Positions 31,274 through 41,115 of a stretch of 44,564 bases of DNA are shown in pieces. Position numbers and translations under genes: made by a program. The first letter of the stretch is position 1. Each line of letters opens with the position of its first letter. This DNA is from Microbacterium sp. GTDB taxonomy: Bacteria > Actinomycetota > Actinomycetes > Actinomycetales > Microbacteriaceae. The stretch is taken from contig JAITLM010000152.1 of assembly GCA_031277885.1 (NCBI GenBank), forward strand, positions 1 through 44,564, given 5' to 3'. The notes under the pieces are model-generated. The model was not told where the DNA came from. It saw only the letters and a list, made by a program, of their open reading frames with translations, and did no database searches.

Positions 31274-33811
31274 ATGACCGCCTCCGACAACGCCCCTGCC
31301 GGCATCGTCCCCCCGGCGCCGACGCCGCGTGACACGCCGCGCTGGATCCGCGCGGTCGGGACCTATCTGCTCCGCAATCCGTTCAGTGCGATGCTCGCCG
31401 TGGTCGTGCTGGCCGCGGGGTTCGTCACCGGCACGTTCCTCGGGCGCTTCCCGCAGGAGTTCGCCGCCTCGGTGAGCACGACGATCGAGGACGGCGACTG
31501 GTGGACGCCGCTCACCGCGCTGCTGTTCGGGGACTCGGTGATCGGCGGAGTGCTGGCGATCGCCCTGATCCTCACGGCCGGCGCCTACGCGGAGCGCAAG
31601 CTCGGCGGCGTCCGCGCCGCGTGGACCTTCTTCCTGACCGGGATCGTCGCGATGGTGATCGGGCTGAGCGCGCAGGGGCTGATGGTCTCCTGGGGTTCGC
31701 AATGGGGCCTGCTCGCGAGCTACGACGCCGTCGCGGATCCCACGATCGGCACGGTCGGCATGCTGATGGCCGCGAGCGCCTTCGCCCCGGCGCTGTGGCA
31801 GCGCCGGATCCGCGTCGTCGGCTTCACCCTGCTGGTGATGTTCGCGCTGTACGCCGCGGACAGCGACAGCGTGTTCCGCCTGCTCTCGGGTGTGCTGGGC
31901 CTGCTGCTCGGCCTCCTGCTGGCGCGGGGCACGGTGCGGGCGACGTGGCACCGCAGCTCGCACCGCGAGGTGCGCACGCTGGTCGCGGCGATCGTGGCCG
32001 CGACCGGGCTCGGCCCGTTCATCGTGCTCATCTCCGGCGCCTGGTACGCACCGCTCGGGCTCGTCGTCTCGGGCTTCTCGCCGATCGAGGCGGCGCCGAT
32101 GCCCGCGTCCTGCGTGCAGGACTTCACCGCCGACTGCGTGCGCCAGGCCGACGCGATCCTGAACTCCGGTCCCGGACCGTTCCTGGTGAGCCTCGTGCCG
32201 CTGCTGCTCACGCTTCTCGCCGCCTGGGGGCTTCGCACCGGCCGCCGTGCGGCCTGGATCATGGCGCTCGTCGTCAACGCCGTGATCGCCCTGCTGACCG
32301 GCACGTCGGTCGGCATCAACGATCTTCTCGACGACAGGAGCCGCGGCGCCCTGCTGATCGAGGACGGCATCGCGATGGTCCTGGCCGTGCTCGTGCCGAT
32401 CGGCGTGATCGCCCTCCTGCTGTTCACCCGGCGCCACTTCCGGGTGGTCGCGCCGCGGGCCGCCGTGCGGCGCTTCACGATCACCGTCGTCGGGGCCTTC
32501 GTGGTGTTCGCCGGCGCCTATCTCGTGATCGGGCTGATCGACGGCGACAACTATCTGGACGGCCAGCCGTCGATCGGCGAACTGCTCGGGGACCTGGTGC
32601 GCCCGTTCGTCTCGAGCGGGTTGCTGCCCGCCATCGCCGATGCGGGGATCCCGGTCGACGGCGCCGCGCTCTTCGTCTACCAGTGGATCGGCGTGCCCTT
32701 CTGGATCGTCTTCATCGTCGCGACCGTGCGGCTGTTCCGGGCCACGCAGGTGGACCGGCACGTGATCGAGGAGGCGCGGTTCCGCGCGCTGCTGCGCGAA
32801 GGCGGCGGCGGAACCCTCGGGTTCATGGGCACCTGGGCCGGCAACAGCTACTGGTTCACCGACGACGGCGAGGGAGCCGTCGCCTACCGTGTCATCCGCA
32901 AGGTCGCCCTGACGATGTCGGATCCGGTCTGCGCCGAGGGCAGGGAGCGGGAGACCGTCGAGGCGTTCATCGCGTACTGCGAGTCGCAGGGCTGGTCGGC
33001 GTGCTTCTACAGCTTCCACGAGCGCTTCCTGCCGGTCTTCCAGTCCTTCGGATGGCAACACATGTCCGTGGGCGAGGAGACCGTGATCGATCTGGCCGGG
33101 TTCGAACTCGCGGGCAAGGCGTGGCAGAAGGTGCGCCAGCCCCTGAACCGCGGCGAGCGCGAGGGCATCACCACGCTGTGGTCGACGTGGCACGACCTGC
33201 CGACTCGCTACTCGAGGGAGATCACCGCGGTCAGCGAGGAGTGGGTGGCGCACAAGAAGCTGCCGGAGATGGGCTTCACGCTCGGCGGCATGGAGGAGCT
33301 CAAGGATTCCGACGTCGGCATCTTCCTCGCGATCAACAAGGACGGCGGGATCGAGGCGACGACCAGCTGGCTGCCGACCTGGACGGACGGCAGGATCACC
33401 GGCTGGACCATCGACTTCATGCGCCGCAGCGACGGATCCATGCCCGGCATCATGGAGTTCATCATCGCCTCGGCCGCCCTGCACATGAAGGAGCAGGGCG
33501 TCCAGGTCCTGAGCCTCTCCGGCGCCCCGCTCGCGACCAAGCCCGGCGAGGAGCCCGCGGAGCCGGGCGTCATGGACCGTCTGCTCGGCTGGCTCGGGGA
33601 GATGCTGGAGCCGGCGTACGGATTCACCTCGCTGTTCCGGTTCAAGAGCAAGTTCAACCCCCGCTACGAGACGATCTACATGGCCTACGCGGATCCGGCG
33701 CAGCTCGCGAGGATCGGCATGGCCATCGGCAGCGCCTACCTCCCCGAGGCCACACCGAAGGAGTATCTGGCGCTCGTGCAGACGATCACCAACCGCGGGG
33801 GCGACCGCTGA
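31274..33811 (+). CDS. rhomboid-like membrane region fused to DUF2156 aminoacyl-phosphatidylglycerol synthase
   Basis: 845 residues. The N-terminal third (about 35-225) is a rhomboid-like helix bundle ('WWTPLTALLFGDSVIGGVLAI', 'AYAERKLGG') without a visible catalytic Ser-His pair. About six more helices follow to residue 490. The C-terminal 330 residues are the DUF2156/MprF synthase domain: 'GTWAGNSYWFTDDGEGAVAYRVIRKVALTMSDPVC', 'FYSFHERFLPVFQSFGWQ' and 'WTIDFMRRSDGSMPGIMEFIIASAA'. Such domains transfer Lys or Ala from aminoacyl-tRNA to phosphatidylglycerol, lowering surface charge and giving cationic peptide resistance. Which amino acid is used is unknown. Start 31274 follows a GAGAG ribosome site. 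Confidence 0.88.
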   Translation: MTASDNAPAGIVPPAPTPRDTPRWIRAVGTYLLRNPFSAMLAVVVLAAGFVTGTFLGRFPQEFAASVSTTIEDGDWWTPLTALLFGDSVIGGVLAIALILTAGAYAERKLGGVRAAWTFFLTGIVAMVIGLSAQGLMVSWGSQWGLLASYDAVADPTIGTVGMLMAASAFAPALWQRRIRVVGFTLLVMFALYAADSDSVFRLLSGVLGLLLGLLLARGTVRATWHRSSHREVRTLVAAIVAATGLGPFIVLISGAWYAPLGLVVSGFSPIEAAPMPASCVQDFTADCVRQADAILNSGPGPFLVSLVPLLLTLLAAWGLRTGRRAAWIMALVVNAVIALLTGTSVGINDLLDDRSRGALLIEDGIAMVLAVLVPIGVIALLLFTRRHFRVVAPRAAVRRFTITVVGAFVVFAGAYLVIGLIDGDNYLDGQPSIGELLGDLVRPFVSSGLLPAIADAGIPVDGAALFVYQWIGVPFWIVFIVATVRLFRATQVDRHVIEEARFRALLREGGGGTLGFMGTWAGNSYWFTDDGEGAVAYRVIRKVALTMSDPVCAEGRERETVEAFIAYCESQGWSACFYSFHERFLPVFQSFGWQHMSVGEETVIDLAGFELAGKAWQKVRQPLNRGEREGITTLWSTWHDLPTRYSREITAVSEEWVAHKKLPEMGFTLGGMEELKDSDVGIFLAINKDGGIEATTSWLPTWTDGRITGWTIDFMRRSDGSMPGIMEFIIASAALHMKEQGVQVLSLSGAPLATKPGEEPAEPGVMDRLLGWLGEMLEPAYGFTSLFRFKSKFNPRYETIYMAYADPAQLARIGMAIGSAYLPEATPKEYLALVQTITNRGGDR

Positions 33812-33854
33812 GGACCCGCGGATCGCGCCACGCCGGGACCGCGTTTTGCGGCCA

Positions 33855-34985
33855 ATGTATGGAACTCTCAGGAACGATCCGTATTATTACGGAGTTGTAA
33901 CACCACTCCGTTCCCCCGATGGCGGAGACGTCACACCCTCTCCGCTGCCCGAGGAGCACATCATCAGTTCGCGAGCCCCCGAAACCGCGCACACCCCTGC
34001 CCGCACGCCAGAGTCCCCGTCTGCGACCGCCGGCACCCCCGCGCCCCGTTCGCGACGCGAGATGAGGGAACAGGTCGCCGCACAGTCGTCCGCCCCCGCG
34101 CAAACCGCCGGCGCCTCCGCCTTCTCCCGGACCCCCGCCGAGCCCGCAGCCTCCCCGCGGTTCTCCCCCACGACGCCTCAGGCGCACCTCCCCGCGCCTC
34201 CTCGTGCCCCCCAGCCCACGACCCGCTCCGCAGCCCCCGAGCAGCTGCCGGCGCATGTCGTCCCGGCCGGCAAGCGCCGCCGCCGCGGTGCCAAGAACCT
34301 CAGCCGCAGCACGGGCGCCGCGCTCGCGATCTCCGCACTCGTGGTCGGCACGGCGCTCCCCGCCCTCGGAATGGTCCGCGCGAGCGACGCCAAGCCCGCG
34401 ACCAGCGCAGCCGCGGACATCCGCGCCCAGTCGTTCACGGCCGCCAACGGCGTGCTCCCCGACGTCCAGGTGCACGGCACGTTCACCGCCACCACGCCGT
34501 CCGAGCTCAGTGCGATGCAGGCCGCGACGGCCGCCGCCGAGCGCTCCGGCGTGGCCTCGATCGCCAAGCCCGGCCAGGTCATCTATCCGATGGCGGCGGG
34601 TTCCTACACGCTGACCGACGGCTTCGGCGCGGCGCGCACGGGCCGCAGCCACATGGGACAGGACTTCGCCGCACCCATCGGCACCCCCATCTACGCGGCC
34701 GCGGACGGCTGCGTCACGCTCTCCTCGGAGAGCTACCAGGGCTACGGCGTCACGGTCGAGATCGCCCACCCCGCGCTGAGCGGCAGCAACGCCGTCTCGA
34801 CCCTCTACGGGCACATGACTTACGGCAGCCGCGCGGTCCAGGCCGGTGAGTGCGTCACGGCCGGTCAGTTCATCGGCCGTGTCGGCGACACCGGCTGGAC
34901 GGTCGGTTCCTGCCTGCACTTCGAGGTGCACATCAACGACAGCGCGATCGATCCGCTCGCCTGGCTCGAGTCCAACGTCTTCTGA
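33855..34985 (+). CDS. M23 family metallopeptidase, membrane-anchored; start uncertain
   Basis: Peptidoglycan endopeptidase. The LytM domain at the C-terminus has HxxxD in 'GRSHMGQDFAAPIGTPIYA', the 'LYGHM' strand and HxH in 'LHFEVHIN', completing the zinc site. Before it are a Pro/Ala/Ser-rich cytoplasmic part, a basic stretch 'GKRRRRGAK' and one membrane helix 'GAALAISALVVGTALPALGM', so the catalytic domain is outside. The coordinates use the first in-frame ATG, but residues from there run through an AT-rich promoter-like stretch. A strong GAGGAG (33951-33956) stands 6 bases before an ATC at 33963 that would give MSSRAPETA. The true start may be that ATC. A perfect terminator follows. Confidence 0.85.
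   Translation: MYGTLRNDPYYYGVVTPLRSPDGGDVTPSPLPEEHIISSRAPETAHTPARTPESPSATAGTPAPRSRREMREQVAAQSSAPAQTAGASAFSRTPAEPAASPRFSPTTPQAHLPAPPRAPQPTTRSAAPEQLPAHVVPAGKRRRRGAKNLSRSTGAALAISALVVGTALPALGMVRASDAKPATSAAADIRAQSFTAANGVLPDVQVHGTFTATTPSELSAMQAATAAAERSGVASIAKPGQVIYPMAAGSYTLTDGFGAARTGRSHMGQDFAAPIGTPIYAAADGCVTLSSESYQGYGVTVEIAHPALSGSNAVSTLYGHMTYGSRAVQAGECVTAGQFIGRVGDTGWTVGSCLHFEVHINDSAIDPLAWLESNVF
33871..33911 (+). promoter_or_regulatory. AT-rich regulatory segment before the M23 gene
   Basis: GGAAC (33871-33875), 18 bases, GTT (33894-33896) resembles actinobacterial ECF promoters; TATTAT (33882-33887) is an alternative -10. Two overlapping dyads are present: TCCGTA/TACGGA (33878-33893) and ACGGAGT/ACTCCGT (33889-33911), which share bases and cannot form together. 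Confidence 0.4.
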
Positions 34986-35000
34986 TCCGACGCCGGATCG

Positions 35001-35040
35001 CGATGAGGCCCCCGCTCCGGCGGGGGCCTCATCGTCTTTC
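35001..35040 (+). terminator. intrinsic terminator of the M23 peptidase gene
   Basis: A perfect 15-bp stem (35001-35015 with 35020-35034) with TCCG loop, followed by TCTTTC. It is symmetric and can also serve the convergent membrane-protein operon, though T-runs favour the plus strand. Confidence 0.9.
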
Positions 35041-35057
35041 CCCGGCCGATCCGCCGG

Positions 35058-35582
35058 TCAATGGTGCGCGTGCGGATCCACGAGCGGCAGGTCGGCGCCT
35101 CCGCCGTGATCGTGCACGCCCCCGTTCGCCCCGGCGTCCGTCTGCGCCAGGCCCGGCGTGACGAGCGCGGCGACGAGCACGGCCCCCAGGACCGTGCCCG
35201 CCGCCCTCGTACGGGGCCCCCGGACCGTGGCCTCCCCGCCATCGGCCCCGGCGTCCCCCTCCGCCCCCGACCGTGCCGCCATCGCTCCCGATGCGACGAC
35301 GAGCACGGTGGCGGCAGCGATCGCGATGACCGGCGCTCCGCCGAGGAGAGCCACCGCCCCCAGGACCACCGCGATGATCGCGCCGACCGCTGCGCCTCTC
35401 CCCCGCCTGATGCGCCCCGCGCGGAGGACCGCGATGCCCCAGCCGAGCTCCGCGACGCCGAGGATCAGCATGGGCGCCAGCAGCACGACCGCGGTCCCGC
35501 CGGCACCGGTGACAGAGGCGCCGATCGCGAGGTGGATCAGGCCCGCGCCCCAGGCGAGGAGCGCGGGCCAGCTGCGCAGCAC
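35058..35582 (-). CDS. hypothetical membrane protein with His-rich C-terminus, GTG start
   Basis: 174 residues. Four hydrophobic helices run to about residue 100 ('LLAWGAGLIHLAIGA', 'VVLLAPMLILGVAELGWGIAVL', 'AVGAIIAVVLGAVALLGGAPVIAIAAATVLVVASG'), with a further one near 130-145 ('AAGTVLGAVLVAALVTPGLA'). The tail 'GVHDHGGGADLPLVDPHAHH' has five His and could bind a metal. GTG 35582 is preceded by GAGG that overlaps the stop of the DUF4383 gene 7 bases upstream, so the two form an operon. I do not recognise the family. Confidence 0.75.
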   Translation of the reverse strand: MLRSWPALLAWGAGLIHLAIGASVTGAGGTAVVLLAPMLILGVAELGWGIAVLRAGRIRRGRGAAVGAIIAVVLGAVALLGGAPVIAIAAATVLVVASGAMAARSGAEGDAGADGGEATVRGPRTRAAGTVLGAVLVAALVTPGLAQTDAGANGGVHDHGGGADLPLVDPHAHH

Positions 35583-35589
35583 GACGACC

Positions 35590-36000
35590 TCAGGCCATCG
35601 CCCTGCGCGGCGTGTCGCGCTCGACCCCGATCCCGACCGCGAGCAGCAGCAGCGCGCTCGCGAGGTGCAGGAAGTGATCGAACGTGTTCAGGGCGAGGAT
35701 GTTCGCCGCCGTCCCGACCAGGAAGAACCCGACGATGCCGAGCAGCAGGTAGGCCGCGCCCACGACGGTGTTGGCGCCCTTCGCCGCCCGGGTGGAGACG
35801 AGGCCCGCCACGAGCAGCGCTGCGCCGATGAGCAGGTGCGCGACGTTGTGCAGCGGATTGACCATGAAGATGCCGAGCAGCATTCCGCCCTGGGTGGCCA
35901 AGAAGGACACTCCTCCGGTGACGGCGAAGCCGAGCGCGCCGACGACGATGTACACGGCGCCGAAGACGACGCCGATCAGACGGTTGGGTGACGAGCGCAT
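35590..36000 (-). CDS. DUF4383 domain-containing membrane protein
   Basis: 136 residues, four membrane helices. The family pattern is visible in 'RLIGVVFGAVYIVVGALGFAVTGG', 'NPLHNVAHLLIGAALLVAGL', 'YLLLGIVGFFLV' and 'NTFDHFLHLASALLLLAVG', including the conserved NxxHNxxHL and DxxxHLxxA. Function is not established; the family is common in actinobacteria and often stress-linked. A strong GAGGAGGAGAA precedes ATG 36000. First gene of a two-gene operon. Confidence 0.88.
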   Translation of the reverse strand: MRSSPNRLIGVVFGAVYIVVGALGFAVTGGVSFLATQGGMLLGIFMVNPLHNVAHLLIGAALLVAGLVSTRAAKGANTVVGAAYLLLGIVGFFLVGTAANILALNTFDHFLHLASALLLLAVGIGVERDTPRRAMA

Positions 36001-36165
36001 TTCTCCTCCTCGAGTGCGGCCCGATGCCGCTCACCCTCTGTTCGGAGTGCTCCGCCGATCGGATGGGACGCTCCGCGCCCGGGCCGTCGACGACCGGATC
36101 CCGCCGCCGATCGCGCCGGATGTCGTCATGTGTCAGGGATCCTGTCATACGCGGCCTCCCGCCCC

Positions 36166-36171
36166 TATCAT
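36166..36171 (+). promoter_or_regulatory. -10 element of the MetE-like gene, leaderless
   Basis: TATCAT, 6 bases, ATG 36178. CTGTCA 18 bases upstream may be the -35. A partial dyad (TG-CAGG...CCTG-CA, 36131-36147) lies just before it. Confidence 0.55.
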
Positions 36172-36177
36172 CGAGCG

Positions 36178-37290
36178 ATGAGCACTCGCCCCTTCCGTGC
36201 GGACATCGTCGGCAGCTTCCTCCGTCCCGCGGCCTTGAAGGCCGCCCGGCAGAGCCACGCGGACGGCCGGCTCGACGCCGCCGGGCTGAGGGCCGCCGAG
36301 GACGCCGCCGTCGCGGACCTCGTGACGAAGCAGGCGGATGCCGGCCTGCTCCCCGCGACGGACGGGGAGTTCCGCCGTTCCTGGTGGCACTTCGACTTCT
36401 TCGACTTCCTCGAGGGCGTCGACATCGTCGAGCTGGACCATGGGATCCAGTTCCGCGGAGTGCAGACCAAGCCGCGCGGCGTCGAGATCTCCGGCCCGAT
36501 CCGCTTCGATCCCGCCCACCCCTTCCTCGCGCACTATTCCGCACTGCAGGAGGCCGTCGGCGGCTCGACGGGAGCCGTCCCGAAGTTCACGATCCCGGCG
36601 CCGACCGTGCTCGATTTCCGCCTCGAGCCCGACCACATCATCGCGAAGGAGTACGACGGCAGGGACGCGATCGTGGACGACCTCGTGCAGGCCTATCGCG
36701 ACGCCCTGGCCGCCTTCTACGACGCCGGCGCCCGCTATCTCCAGCTCGACGACACGGCCTGGGCGTATCTGTGCTCCGAGACCGAGCTGGCCAAGGCCCG
36801 CGAGCGCGGCATCGTGACCGACGGCATCGCCGAGCGGTACGCCGACGTCCTCAACCGCGTGCTCGCGGGCAAGCCGGACGACCTCGTCGTCACCACCCAC
36901 GTGTGCCGCGGCAACTTCCGCTCCACGTGGATCTCCTCGGGAGGTTACGAACCCGTCGCCGAGCAGCTCCTGGACGTCGTCGACTACGACGGCTACTTCC
37001 TCGAGTACGACAGCGACCGCGCCGGCGGGTTCGAGCCGCTGCGGTACCTGCCGCAGGGCGACAAGGCCGTGGTGCTGGGGCTGGTGACGTCGAAGAGCGG
37101 CGAACCGGAGGATCCCGCCGCCGTCAAGCGCCGCATCGACGAGGCCGCCGCGTTCGCGCCGCTCGAGCAGCTCGCGCTGAGCCCGCAGTGCGGCTTCGCC
37201 TCGACCGAGGAGGGCAACGTGCTCACCGAGGACGAGCAGTGGGCGAAGATCCGCTCCGTCGTGGACATCGCCGCCGACGTGTGGCGCTGA
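36178..37290 (+). CDS. MetE-like (cobalamin-independent methionine synthase family) methyltransferase, single domain
   Basis: 370 residues, about half of full MetE: it corresponds to the C-terminal catalytic barrel only. 'RADIVGSFLRPAALK' is the start of that domain. Candidate zinc ligands are His and Cys in 'THVCRGN', Glu in 'FLEYDSD' and Cys in 'LSPQCGFAS'. Such short proteins (YxjG/archaeal MetE type) move methyl groups to thiols. In this context it could use methyl-THF produced by LigM downstream, but its donor is unknown. Leaderless from the TATCAT promoter; separated from metF by a gene remnant and two palindromic elements. Confidence 0.87.
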   Translation: MSTRPFRADIVGSFLRPAALKAARQSHADGRLDAAGLRAAEDAAVADLVTKQADAGLLPATDGEFRRSWWHFDFFDFLEGVDIVELDHGIQFRGVQTKPRGVEISGPIRFDPAHPFLAHYSALQEAVGGSTGAVPKFTIPAPTVLDFRLEPDHIIAKEYDGRDAIVDDLVQAYRDALAAFYDAGARYLQLDDTAWAYLCSETELAKARERGIVTDGIAERYADVLNRVLAGKPDDLVVTTHVCRGNFRSTWISSGGYEPVAEQLLDVVDYDGYFLEYDSDRAGGFEPLRYLPQGDKAVVLGLVTSKSGEPEDPAAVKRRIDEAAAFAPLEQLALSPQCGFASTEEGNVLTEDEQWAKIRSVVDIAADVWR

Positions 37291-37311
37291 GCGGATCCTC
37301 GCCCTGCGGCG

Positions 37312-37572
37312 TCAGGCCGACGTGATCCGCAACATTCGGCTCGCCCGCCGGCCGACCGTGCTGGTCGCCCAGCCTGCCCGGATCACCCGCATCGCGTCCC
37401 GCGCGAGCTCCGTGCCGTCGTCGTAGACGTCGCGCCAGATGGAGAGCCCCGTGGCGCCTTCCGGGGCGAGGACCGACCGCGAGAATGCCTCAACGCCCCA
37501 GCGGCCCTGATAGCCCGCGTCGAGCGCATCGCGGACGATGCCGGGGATGTCGATCGCGCCGCCGGACAGGGC
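37312..37572 (-). pseudogene. remnant of a sugar phosphate isomerase/epimerase-type TIM barrel protein (C-terminal part)
   Basis: About 86 residues end at stop 37312-37314. 'GGAIDIPGIVRDALDAGYQGRWGVEAFS' matches the last beta-alpha unit of xylose-isomerase-like sugar phosphate isomerases, whose normal length is near 270-300 residues. Upstream the frame runs straight into palindromic element B, with no start or ribosome site and no other part of the barrel. The gene has therefore lost its 5' part; loss linked to the repeat is inferred. Confidence 0.6.
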
Positions 37573-37594
37573 GCCCCGCCCGGCCACTCCGTCG

Positions 37595-37729
37595 CCCCCA
37601 CCTCCGAGTCGTCCCCGCCAGCGGACCCCCTGGCGTGCACTGACAGGGACGACGCGAAGTGGGTTCAGCGTCGTCCCCGCGAGCGGACCCACTGGCGTGC
37701 GCTGACGGGGACGACTCGGAAGGTAGGGG
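37595..37729. repeat. dispersed palindromic elements, copies B and C in tandem
   Basis: Cores at 37609-37652 and 37671-37714 are each 44 bases, bounded by TCGTCCCC and (A/G)GGGACGA, and align without gaps to each other and to copy A. Outer flanks CCCCCACCTCCGAG and CTCGGAAGGTAGGGG are mutually complementary, so the pair also forms one large inverted repeat. They abut the broken isomerase gene and lie just upstream of the metF promoter. Confidence 0.8.
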
Positions 37730-37785
37730 TCAGAGTGTTCTGAATTTACCTCTTGTCATTACCTATTGCCATAGGTATTCTGACC
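37728..37785 (+). promoter_or_regulatory. promoter and operator of the metF-purU-ligM operon
   Basis: TTGTCA (37753-37758), 17 bases, TATTCT (37776-37781): the best sigma-A-type promoter in the window. The spacer holds a perfect dyad TACCTAT-TGCC-ATAGGTA (37760-37777). An outer dyad GGTCAGA/TCTGACC (37728-37734, 37779-37785) brackets it. Transcription would start near 37788, leaving an 80-base leader. A repressor seated in the spacer would block RNA polymerase; PadR (41116) is one candidate. Confidence 0.7.
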
Positions 37786-37866
37786 GCAGGCCGGCTCATC
37801 GTCGAGCAGGGCCGGAACGCTCCGCCCGCAGTGCCGCGTGCGGACCCGCCGAAAGGATGCCGATCC

Positions 37867-38742
37867 GTGTCACGCACCACACCCGTCGCGAACCCGATCG
37901 CGGCGCGCGCACTCGTCGACGACTTCTCGCTCGAGATGACCGGGAAGGACGTCCCTGGACTGGAGGAGGCCCGCGACACGATCCCCGCCGGGACGAAGAT
38001 CAACGTCACGTTCCTCGGCAACGAGGATCTCGAGATGCGCGTGGCCGCCGCCCAGGCGGTCCGGGATCTGGGCTTCGTGCCGGTCCCGCACATCTCCGCC
38101 CGCCGTCTGCGGTCGCGCGCGCAGCTCGAGGAGTTCCTCACCCGGCTGCAGGACGTGGGCGCCACCGAGCACGTGTTCATCGTCGGAGGGGATCCCGCCA
38201 CGCCGGACGGGCCCTACGCCTCCGCCTTCGACGTCATCTACACCGGCCTCCTGCTCGACTACGGCGTGCGCGAGGTCTCGATCGCCGGCTATCCCGAGGG
38301 GCACCCCGACATCGCCGATGACGAGCTGTGGCGCCACCTCGAGAACAAGTCGGCGGTGCTCGCGGAGCAGGGGCTGGACGCCGTGATCCTCAGCCAGTTC
38401 GCCTTCGACACGGATCCGGTCCTGGCCTGGATCGACCAGGTGCGCGCACGCGGTATCGCCTCCGAGATCAGGGTGGGAACGCCGGGACCCGCCGGGGTCA
38501 AGCGCCTCCTCGGATTCGCCCGCCGCTTCGGCATCGGGGCGAACGCGATGATCGTGAAGAAGTACGGCTTCTCCCTCACGAACCTCATGGGGACGGCGGG
38601 ACCGGATGCGTTCGTCTCCGATCTGTCCGCGCTGCTCGCCGCCGACCCGGAGACCGGCGCCGTCAAGCTGCACTTCTACACGTTCGGCGGCCTGCTCGCC
38701 ACGTCGGCGTGGGCGCGCGACTTCGTCGCCGCCCGCGTCTGA
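37867..38742 (+). CDS. metF: methylenetetrahydrofolate reductase (MetF-type), GTG start
   Basis: 291 residues. TIM-barrel flavoprotein interconverting 5-methyl-THF and 5,10-methylene-THF. Visible blocks are 'INVTFLGNEDLEMRVAAAQAVRDLGFVPVPHISARRL', 'HVFIVGGDPATPDGPYASAFD' with the GGD turn, and 'VSIAGYPEGHPD' typical of MetF. It lies first in an operon with purU and ligM; here it would run in the oxidative direction, taking the methyl group delivered by LigM. GTG 37867 is preceded by AAAGGA about 9 bases away. The longer open frame to 37753 runs through the promoter. It is shorter at the N-terminus than classical MetF, like other LigM-linked copies. Confidence 0.9.
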   Translation: MSRTTPVANPIAARALVDDFSLEMTGKDVPGLEEARDTIPAGTKINVTFLGNEDLEMRVAAAQAVRDLGFVPVPHISARRLRSRAQLEEFLTRLQDVGATEHVFIVGGDPATPDGPYASAFDVIYTGLLLDYGVREVSIAGYPEGHPDIADDELWRHLENKSAVLAEQGLDAVILSQFAFDTDPVLAWIDQVRARGIASEIRVGTPGPAGVKRLLGFARRFGIGANAMIVKKYGFSLTNLMGTAGPDAFVSDLSALLAADPETGAVKLHFYTFGGLLATSAWARDFVAARV

Positions 38743-41073
<2,331 letters not shown>

Positions 41074-41115
41074 AGACCGTCATCCCGGCAGTAGGCTCGA
41101 CGCGGGAGGAACCGC

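Noticed and set aside
33812..33960. c-di-AMP (ydaO-type) riboswitch before the M23 peptidase
   Set aside because: Actinobacterial cell-wall hydrolase genes often have one, but the conserved core elements are not found and the space is too short.
36001..36177. SAM or cobalamin riboswitch before the MetE-like gene
   Set aside because: The promoter places transcription start at the ATG, leaving no leader, and no conserved riboswitch core is visible.
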